Origin: Thermoprotei archaeon
GTDB lineage: Archaea; Thermoproteota; Thermoprotei_A; Sulfolobales; NBVN01
DNA: 6,387 nucleotides
NCBI GenBank assembly: GCA_003661745.1
Contig: QMWS01000048.1
Span: forward strand, 1-6,387
Direction of reading: 5' to 3'
Made by a program: the position numbers and the translations under genes. Each line of letters opens with the position of its first letter. The first letter of the stretch is position 1. Below, piece after piece: positions 1-5,168 of this stretch. The notes below the pieces were generated by a model. The model was given only the letters and a program-made list of their open reading frames with translations. It did no database searches and had not been told where the DNA came from.

Positions 1-834
1 GGTGCTGACGCTACTGCATGTGCCTTCTGGAGAACCTTAATTGCTGGTGTAATAATGGCTGCGGGTACTATACGCGGCTCCCGCTACTCACTAATTAAGG
101 GTAAGTACATGGTTTATTCAGTCCTTGCAGGAGTTATGCTCTCGGCACACTTCATAATGTGGATGAAGTCCCTCTTCATGGTTCCTGTCGCCGTAAGTAC
201 GACCATAATAGTCACATACCCGCTATTTAATGCACTAGCTGATGCCGTAATACTAGGTGAGACTCCAAGTAAGTTGCAGATCCTCGGCCTTATTCTTGCC
301 TTCACTGGCGTAGTGCTGTTCATTCATCCTGCTGTCACCGTTAACTACAGTATAGCGGGTGTCTTACTGGCTCTTGCTTCAGCCCTAGCTGTTGCCGGCT
401 ACTTCAGTTTAGGTAGGGTTGTGAGGAGGAAGGTAAGCTTGAGTGAGTATACGTCTATAGCGTACTTGGTCTCAGCTGCGGTAACAGCTACGTACGCTGT
501 AGTAGCCGGAGAAAACATCATTAATTATCCGCCTAAGGCCTATGCGTACTTCGTGCTCCTAGCTTTAGTACCTATGCTGGGCGGTCACACGCTAATGAAT
601 TACCTCCTCCGCTACTTCAAGACGTATGTAGTCTCATCACTCGGCTTCATGGAGCCAGTTGGTGCCTCAATACTAGCGTACCTGCTGCTCAAGCAGTACG
701 TAAGCACATACACAGCTACATCAATGACTCTAGTGCTAGCAGGTGTGTTCTTAGTTATTGCAGAAGAGTCTAGAAGCATGAAGCACAAAAGTAGCGGGGG
801 GCAGGTGCCTCCACATGAGACAGAGGAGCTTTAG
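1..834 (+). CDS. EamA/DMT-family membrane transporter, 5' end missing
   Basis: Drug/metabolite transporter superfamily permease, expected in the cytoplasmic membrane; substrate unknown. The frame is open from base 1, and the residues before the first ATG (base 55), including AFWRTLIAG, match the usual EamA segment around TM2. That ATG is therefore internal and the true start lies before the window, probably by some 25-35 codons. About 277 residues are visible. Two EamA repeats can be seen. The first ends with the family pattern YPLFNALADAVILGE...GLILAFTGVVLFI. The second starts near SIAGVLLALASALA and ends with LGFMEPVGASILAYLLLKQ...LVLAGVFLVI. In the second repeat the commonly found G-E after the penultimate helix reads K-Q. 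A charged, probably cytosolic tail of about 23 residues follows the last helix. Nothing ties it functionally to the hydrogenase operon, which is separated from it by a minus-strand gene. Confidence 0.93.
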   Translation, partial: GADATACAFWRTLIAGVIMAAGTIRGSRYSLIKGKYMVYSVLAGVMLSAHFIMWMKSLFMVPVAVSTTIIVTYPLFNALADAVILGETPSKLQILGLILAFTGVVLFIHPAVTVNYSIAGVLLALASALAVAGYFSLGRVVRRKVSLSEYTSIAYLVSAAVTATYAVVAGENIINYPPKAYAYFVLLALVPMLGGHTLMNYLLRYFKTYVVSSLGFMEPVGASILAYLLLKQYVSTYTATSMTLVLAGVFLVIAEESRSMKHKSSGGQVPPHETEEL

Positions 835-928
835 CCTAATAGTAGCTGCCTTACTTGGTGTCTCCTTCGTTATTGGGCTAGGCTGTTACGGGTCTACGTG
901 GCTTCTAATGATTTCTGAATACTTTTAA
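815..928 (+). CDS. possible 37-residue single-pass membrane microprotein
   Basis: A short ATG frame overlaps the last 20 bases of the transporter gene in another frame. It begins MRQRSFSLIVAALLGVSF: a basic N-terminus followed by one hydrophobic stretch of roughly 17 residues (about residues 7-23). It then has a Gly/Cys/Tyr-rich turn and a second short hydrophobic patch before TAA. An AGGTG ribosome-binding-like sequence (803-807) sits 7 bases before the ATG, which favours translation coupled to the transporter. It could be a genuine small membrane protein, or the first helix of a truncated DMT-type transporter, since the N-terminus of that family looks similar. A chance frame cannot be excluded at this length. 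I do not recognise a family. Confidence 0.35.
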   Translation: MRQRSFSLIVAALLGVSFVIGLGCYGSTWLLMISEYF

Positions 929-929
929 T
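922..929 (+). promoter_or_regulatory. possible TATA box ahead of the 970-1148 remnant
   Basis: CTTTTAAT resembles an archaeal TATA box. A transcription start about 25 bases downstream would fall near 950, shortly before the ATG at 970. This is pattern reading only; the stretch is AT-rich and overlaps the end of the microprotein frame. Confidence 0.2.
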
Positions 930-969
930 CGCGTATCTTGGTTTTAGCCCTAGGTATTCCAATGCTATT

Positions 970-1148
970 ATGTATGCTGACGCTGCGTGTCTATCTAAGC
1001 CCACGTCTTTAGCGATAAGTAACTTAATCAAGAACTTCTCGCGGCTGGATGTAAGCGTAAGCGGAAAGTGAGGGATGTCCTAGAGTCTCTAGCTAGGGCG
1101 ATTAATGAGATATTAGAGGGCGTTAGCGAGCAGTCGGCTTCACTATAA
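970..1148 (+). pseudogene. frameshifted small gene or decayed remnant, family uncertain
   Basis: Two adjacent frames read like one protein interrupted by a single-base loss. The first runs from ATG 970 to a TGA at 1069-1071 (33 residues, ending in ...LDVSVSGK). The second is at -1 relative to it, picks up at GTG 1068 with VRDVLESLARAINEILEGV and ends at TAA 1146-1148. Adding one G at about 1068 would fuse them into a protein of about 59-60 residues with a beta-strand-like segment followed by an amphipathic helix. The helix pattern (D-x3-SL-x-RAIN-x2-L) faintly resembles the C-terminal helix of the KEOPS subunit Pcc1. That identification is a guess, and the protein would be shorter than usual for Pcc1. 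Alternatives are a sequencing indel in an intact gene, a true decayed gene, or chance. The remnant ends 8 bases from the convergent regulator gene. Confidence 0.4.
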
Positions 1149-1155
1149 TGGCGGG

Positions 1156-2082
1156 TCAGACTTTAGGGTAGAAGTGGCGGCACCTGCACGCTTTATTCCT
1201 TATGCATGCTCTAACACTTATTTCCGCTATATTCCCTAGTTTGTCCAGAATCCTCTCTACCATTACGGCTATTCTCTCGCTAATATCCATGCTATAGAGC
1301 TTGTGCTTCAGCTCCTCACACGCATCTATATGTTTAACTGCCGAATCTATGTTATTAGTTACTACTGAGTTAAGTACGGCTTCAGTTAGCTCCTCGATTG
1401 TGCTATTTAACTCGCGTATTAGTGTTGAGTCATCCGTCAGCATCATGTAGTTCTGTAGCTCGTTCACTAGCTCGCGTATGTGGCTAAGCAGGACTATCGC
1501 ATCAATTATATTCATTATCTCTTCACCATATGCCTCCATCACTTTGGTCTTAGCTATCCGTAAGCTCACATTATATAGCCTGATGAACTCGCTGATTAAG
1601 TAGTTAACTACCTCCTTCCCGGCAGACAGGTTCCTCACCGTCTCAACTACTAGGTTAACTACCTTGTTAACCACGTCGTTGAGCTCTACATCATAGCTAG
1701 TAAAAACTATGTCATAGAGGTCTGCCCTTCCTCTACTGCCTACTACTATAAAATCAGGAATTACCTTCCTCAATTCTGTAGTTAACTTCCTAAGTACGTC
1801 TTGGGAGCAGTGCACCCTAACCTTAGTTATGCCCTCAACAAAAGCCGCCGTGAGTTTATGCACTGCGGCACTAATGTTTCCTTCAGTAGCATCAATGAAT
1901 ATCTGAATACCCTCATCAATACTCACCCTACGCCTAGGTACGGCCGATAGCTTCTTGCCGTCGAAGTATATATCGACTACGTCCCCCACCTTAAGGCCCA
2001 TTAGTGAGACCCATTTCTTGGGTATCGTGAGAGCTATCGAACCTGGGCCAACCCTTATTAGCTTCCTACTATCATGCTCCAT
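1156..2082 (-). CDS. AbrB-PhoU family regulator (phosphate-uptake-regulator-like)
   Basis: A 308-residue cytosolic protein. Residues 1 to about 50 form an AbrB/SpoVT swapped-hairpin DNA-binding domain (IRVGPGSIALTIPKKWV, then LKVGDVVDIYFDGKKL, then PRRRV). From about residue 115 onward it is long helices with PhoU-like character, for example around the segments VVNKVVNLVVETV and ILDKLGNIAEISVRA. The length agrees with archaeal AbrB-PhoU proteins, which are commonly annotated as phosphate uptake regulators although no Pst genes are in this window. The C-terminus carries a small Cys/His group (C293, C299, C301, H303) that could bind metal. ATG at 2082 is chosen because a TATA-like box lies 35-40 bases upstream on the minus strand and an upstream ATG (2098) is out of frame. 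It is transcribed divergently from the hydrogenase operon, so it may be self-regulating and may control that operon; this is inferred from position only. Confidence 0.88.
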   Translation of the reverse strand: MEHDSRKLIRVGPGSIALTIPKKWVSLMGLKVGDVVDIYFDGKKLSAVPRRRVSIDEGIQIFIDATEGNISAAVHKLTAAFVEGITKVRVHCSQDVLRKLTTELRKVIPDFIVVGSRGRADLYDIVFTSYDVELNDVVNKVVNLVVETVRNLSAGKEVVNYLISEFIRLYNVSLRIAKTKVMEAYGEEIMNIIDAIVLLSHIRELVNELQNYMMLTDDSTLIRELNSTIEELTEAVLNSVVTNNIDSAVKHIDACEELKHKLYSMDISERIAVMVERILDKLGNIAEISVRACIRNKACRCRHFYPKV

Positions 2083-2115
2083 CTAGGAAGCCCCCCATAG
2101 TGTTGCTCCTGAGGT

Positions 2116-2123
2116 AATATATT
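2116..2123 (-). promoter_or_regulatory. TATA-like box of the AbrB-PhoU regulator gene
   Basis: On the minus strand this reads AATATATT. A start of transcription about 25 bases on would be near 2095, leaving a leader of roughly a dozen bases before the ATG at 2082, which is normal for archaea. A G-run (GGGGGG, 2091-2096 by complement) lies in that leader 8-13 bases before the ATG. Confidence 0.5.
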
Positions 2124-2126
2124 GTT

Positions 2127-2138
2127 ATTACGCGTAAT
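2127..2138. promoter_or_regulatory. 12-bp perfect palindrome, candidate operator
   Basis: ATTACGCGTAAT equals its own reverse complement. It lies in the 97-base gap between two divergent genes, directly upstream of the regulator's TATA-like box (2116-2123) and directly upstream of the AT-rich box of the hydrogenase operon. A protein bound here could block or recruit the transcription factors of both promoters. The adjacent AbrB-domain protein is the nearest candidate ligand, but that pairing is inference. Confidence 0.5.
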
Positions 2139-2152
2139 TATTTTACTTATAG
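2138..2152 (+). promoter_or_regulatory. AT-rich TATA-like region of the hydrogenase operon
   Basis: TTATTTTACTTATAG contains overlapping TATA-like candidates. With the usual spacing of about 25 bases, transcription would start at roughly 2167-2175, giving a short leader or a nearly leaderless message for the ATG at 2180. The exact box cannot be fixed from sequence alone. Confidence 0.4.
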
Positions 2153-2169
2153 TAACTACTTTATTTGTT

Positions 2170-2174
2170 AAGGT
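2170..2174 (+). promoter_or_regulatory. ribosome-binding site for the NuoE-like gene
   Basis: AAGGT lies 5 bases before the ATG at 2180 and supports that start over the in-frame TTG at 2177. A competing in-frame GTG at 2213 has GGTGG (2204-2208) 4 bases ahead of it, so the N-terminus could be 11 residues shorter. Confidence 0.45.
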
Positions 2175-2179
2175 AATTG

Positions 2180-2713
2180 ATGATAGGGCATACAGCGTGC
2201 GTAGGTGGTAGCGTGAGCGCTGATATAGTCTTGAACAATTTAAAAAACATTGAGAGAAAACCTCAGAACTTGGTTAAGGCGCTCAGGGTAGCTCAAGAGG
2301 TGAAGGGCTACCTTCCAGCTGAGGTTGTTGAGGCTGCAGCAAAGCACGTCGGCGTACCCTACTCAAGAGCCTTTAATGTTGCTACATTCTACCACCTATT
2401 TAGCATCGAACCGCTGGGTAAGTATAGAGTATTCGTCTGCATGGGAACTACATGCTATTTAAAGGGAAATAAGGAGAACCTACAGTATCTTAAGTCACTA
2501 CTTAACATTAAGGAGGGGCAGCATACTTCAAGTGACGGGCTCTTTACTGTTGAAGAGATGAGGTGTCTCGGCTGCTGCTCTCACGCGCCAGTAATAGCTG
2601 TCTACATGCCTAACGGTGCGAGGAAGGTTATTGGTAGAGCTACGCCTGAGGTAATTCAGAAGTTAATTGATGAATTAAGGAAAGAAGCCCGCGAAAGGGG
2701 GTGGGTTAAGTGA
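2180..2713 (+). CDS. nuoE: NuoE/HoxE-like [2Fe-2S] subunit (24 kDa type)
   Basis: The thioredoxin-like [2Fe-2S] partner of the NuoF flavoprotein in NAD(P)-linked hydrogenases, formate dehydrogenases and complex I; cytosolic. The protein is 177 residues from ATG 2180. A helical N-terminal part contains LVKALRVAQEVKGYLP and the conserved ATFYHLF segment. The thioredoxin-fold part follows, with all four cluster ligands in the family spacing C-x4-C and C-x3-C: C87, C92, C129 and C133, in VCMGTTC and RCLGCC. It is a full-length member of its family (usually about 150-180 residues). It opens the operon and its TGA overlaps the GTG start of the next gene (GTGA, 4 nt), implying coupled translation. 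It therefore most likely feeds or buffers electrons at the diaphorase end of the hydrogenase encoded downstream. Confidence 0.93.
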   Translation: MIGHTACVGGSVSADIVLNNLKNIERKPQNLVKALRVAQEVKGYLPAEVVEAAAKHVGVPYSRAFNVATFYHLFSIEPLGKYRVFVCMGTTCYLKGNKENLQYLKSLLNIKEGQHTSSDGLFTVEEMRCLGCCSHAPVIAVYMPNGARKVIGRATPEVIQKLIDELRKEARERGWVK

Positions 2714-4521
2714 GCTGGACCTTAATGAATAGGTGTTGCCTTAAGTGCTGGCATAAGCCGCCAGATAACCCATGTCCTAACTACGTTCAGTGCAGGATTA
2801 AGGGACCTCTCTGCCACGATGACCCTGAGTGCAGGGAGTTGAGGGCAAGGAGGCTCAACGAGCTGGAGTTCGGCAGATATGGTGTTAAGGTTAGGGTTGC
2901 TATAGCTTCATGTACGTTAGCCGTCGGTGCCGCAGAGGTATATGAGGCTATTAGGGACTACGTTAAGGAATCAGGGCTAGCTATCGATATTAGCGTAGTG
3001 GGCTGCCACGGGCTAGACTTCATTGACCCGTGGATAGAGGTTGTTAGGAAAGGCTACCCGCCAGCTATATACGCTAACGTGAGCCCAGAGGAGGTAGAGG
3101 ACATAATCAGTAGATACCTATCAGGTGATGTAAGCAAGGCTTTCGCACTTAGGTATAGGACGGGTAATGCTAAGGGCGAGTTCCACGTGCCTACATTAGA
3201 TGAGCTAGTGTTCTGGCGTAAGCAAGTAAGGCTCGTCTCAAGTAACTGTGGCCTCATAAACCCTGAATCTATCGAGGAGTACGTAGTTAGGGGCGGCTAC
3301 CTAGGCCTTGCAAGAGCCCTCAGAATGAGGCCTGAGGAAGTAATAGAGGAGATTAAGCTAGCTAAACTAAGGGGTAGGGGAGGCGCTGGATTCCCAACGT
3401 GGATTAAGTGGAAGGCTGTTAAGGATCAAGTAAGTGATGTGAAGTACGTAGTAGCTAATGCGGAAGAAGGTGACCCCTCAGCATTCTCTAACAGATTACT
3501 CGTTGAGTCCGACCCGCACATACTTGTTGAGGGAATGATTATTGCCGGATACGCTATAGGGGCTAGCAAGGGCTACGTATTCGTAGGAACTGAGGGTGAC
3601 CTAGCTGCTGAGAGGCTAAAGAAGGCTATAGAGGAAGCTAAGAAGTATGGCTTACTAGGCGAAAACATACTTGGCTCAGGCTTCGCATTCGACATAGAGA
3701 TAGTTCAGGATGCAGGAAGGTACACGAGCGGTGAGGAGACGGCGCTACTTGAGGAGATAGAGGGTAAGAGGTCAACACCTAGGGTAAGGCCCCCGTACCC
3801 AGTAACGAAGGGGCTGTGGGGTAAGCCCACAGTAATAAATAATGTTGAGACATTAGCTCATGCAGCGGTCATACTTCGTGACGGCTGGGACAGATACGCT
3901 ACTATAGGAACTGAGAAGTCCGGTGGAACGAAGATGGTTTCTGTCTCAGGCTCAATCAAGAGGCCTGGAGTATATGAAGTACCTATAGGAACTACAATAA
4001 GAACAATTATTGAGGATATAGCCGGAGGCGCTCCCGAAGGACTGAAGCTTAAGGCTGTTGAGGTGGGCGGTCCAGCAGGAGGATTCCTCCCAGTCTCCGA
4101 AATTAACATACCGCTAGACTACGACACGCTGCCAAAGCTAGGCGTAGCTATGGGCTCTGGAGTATTAGTAGCCGTTGATGAGCATAAGTGCATGGTTGAC
4201 TTAGCTAGGCAGTTTATGGCATTCTTCGTTAGCGAGTCATGCGGCAAGTGCGTACCTTGTAGGGTAGGTACAAAAACAATGCTTAGTATACTAGAAAGAA
4301 TAAGCAGCGGTAAAGGGAGCGAGGAAGACTTAGAACTCCTTAAGGAATTAGGTGAGACGCTTAAGGATGCCTGCCTCTGCGCCCTAGGAAATGGAGCACC
4401 GATACCCGTACTCTCAAGTATTAGGTACTTTAAGGAGGAATTCTCAGCTCATATAAGAGAAAAGAGGTGCCCCGCAGGTATATGCCCCGTAAGCCGTGAG
4501 GTGGTGAGGTATGAGGGGTAA
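2710..4521 (+). CDS. nuoF: NuoF/HydB-like NAD(P)H-binding flavoprotein with Cys-rich N-terminus
   Basis: A 603-residue diaphorase subunit expected to bind FMN, a pyridine nucleotide and a [4Fe-4S] cluster. In order: a Cys-rich leader (C9, C10, C13, C22, C28, C35, C41); a thioredoxin-like domain (about 58-130) retaining only C68 and C99 of the four usual cluster ligands; the FMN/NAD(P)-binding core with GRGGAGFP (222-229), AEEGDPSAF (251-259), SGEETALL (340-347) and the KPTVINNVETLA segment; an SLBB-like domain from about 410; and the C-terminal [4Fe-4S] site with SCGKCVPC (C511, C514, C517) and C557. The core closely follows HydB of bacterial [FeFe]-hydrogenases and HndC. It stops after CPAGICPV, so the double-[4Fe-4S] ferredoxin tail seen in HydB and HndC is missing. 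The GTG start overlaps the previous stop by 4 nt, with a purine run AAAGGGGG (2694-2701) about 8 nt before it. Confidence 0.94.
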   Translation: MSWTLMNRCCLKCWHKPPDNPCPNYVQCRIKGPLCHDDPECRELRARRLNELEFGRYGVKVRVAIASCTLAVGAAEVYEAIRDYVKESGLAIDISVVGCHGLDFIDPWIEVVRKGYPPAIYANVSPEEVEDIISRYLSGDVSKAFALRYRTGNAKGEFHVPTLDELVFWRKQVRLVSSNCGLINPESIEEYVVRGGYLGLARALRMRPEEVIEEIKLAKLRGRGGAGFPTWIKWKAVKDQVSDVKYVVANAEEGDPSAFSNRLLVESDPHILVEGMIIAGYAIGASKGYVFVGTEGDLAAERLKKAIEEAKKYGLLGENILGSGFAFDIEIVQDAGRYTSGEETALLEEIEGKRSTPRVRPPYPVTKGLWGKPTVINNVETLAHAAVILRDGWDRYATIGTEKSGGTKMVSVSGSIKRPGVYEVPIGTTIRTIIEDIAGGAPEGLKLKAVEVGGPAGGFLPVSEINIPLDYDTLPKLGVAMGSGVLVAVDEHKCMVDLARQFMAFFVSESCGKCVPCRVGTKTMLSILERISSGKGSEEDLELLKELGETLKDACLCALGNGAPIPVLSSIRYFKEEFSAHIREKRCPAGICPVSREVVRYEG

Positions 4522-5167
4522 GGTCAAGGTTAAGGTAGACGGTATTGAAGTAGAGGTAGATCCTGGCTCAGTCGTACTTGACGCTATCAAGAAAGCAGGG
4601 ATACCTATGCACTCGCTCTGCCAAGCAGGCGAGCTCTACAGGGGGGCCTCATGCAGACTGTGTTTAGTTGAGCTTCCTAACGGTAAGCTCGTGCCCGCGT
4701 GTGCCTATCCAGTAAGCAACGGACTCGAGGTGTATACTAGGACGCCTAGGACGCTGAGAACCCGCAGGACTACCCTAGAGCTATTGCTGGCATACCATAG
4801 AATTGAGTGCTGGATCTGTAAGCGTAAGGGTGACTGCATACTAGTTAAGATGGCAAATGACTTAAGACTTGAGGGCATACCCATCTGTGCTGAGTGCCCA
4901 CTGCATTCTGATGAGTGCTTGCTAAATAAGGGAATACTGTGCTTAGGGCCGCTAACGGTAGCTGGGTGCGAGGCGGAGTGCCCAGCAACAGGCGGTAGGT
5001 GCTGGGGCTGCAGAGGCCCTATAACTAGGGAGGACGTGGTAGTGAGGGCCTTAAGGAGGTATAGAGAACTGGGATTCACACTGAAGGAGGTTATTGAGAC
5101 AGCCGAGATATTCTGGAGTGCTCACCCATTCCTTGAAAAGTTCAAGCTGCTTGCAGAGGGGGTCTGA
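4511..5167 (+). CDS. hybrid: HoxU/NuoG N-terminal module fused to C-terminal part of a [NiFe]-hydrogenase small subunit
   Basis: A 218-residue iron-sulfur protein. Residues 1 to about 115 match the start of NuoG/HoxU. They carry a plant-type [2Fe-2S] domain (C37, C48, C51, C64; spacing x10, x2, x12), then the His-Cys [4Fe-4S] site H96-x3-C100-x2-C103-x5-C109. At about 116-125 the HoxU similarity ends. From ICAEC onward it follows the end of group 3b hydrogenase small subunits such as Pyrococcus furiosus HydD: C126, C129, C136, C144 and then C153, C157, C164, C167, in CLGPLTVAGCEAEC and CWGCRGP, followed by the typical helical tail. These eight cysteines should hold the medial and distal [4Fe-4S] clusters. 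The small subunit's flavodoxin-like domain with the proximal-cluster cysteines is absent, as is HoxU's own C-terminal ferredoxin domain. The ATG overlaps the nuoF stop by 11 nt behind GAGGTG (4498-4503, 7 nt spacing). The large-subunit gene starts 1 nt after its stop. Comparisons are from memory of the families. Confidence 0.85.
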   Translation: MRGKVKVKVDGIEVEVDPGSVVLDAIKKAGIPMHSLCQAGELYRGASCRLCLVELPNGKLVPACAYPVSNGLEVYTRTPRTLRTRRTTLELLLAYHRIECWICKRKGDCILVKMANDLRLEGIPICAECPLHSDECLLNKGILCLGPLTVAGCEAECPATGGRCWGCRGPITREDVVVRALRRYRELGFTLKEVIETAEIFWSAHPFLEKFKLLAEGV

Positions 5168-5168
5168 A

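Noticed and set aside
55..834. Transporter starting at the ATG at base 55
   Set aside because: The same frame is open back to base 1 and the preceding residues match the EamA TM2 region, so this methionine is internal to a gene that begins outside the window.
923..945. T-rich runs as a transcription terminator after the transporter
   Set aside because: The runs are only four T long with no clear hairpin, and the first overlaps a TATA-like match; not enough to call a terminator.
2177..2179. TTG as the start of the NuoE-like gene
   Set aside because: The adjacent ATG at 2180 is a better initiator and sits 5 bases after AAGGT; nothing favours the TTG.
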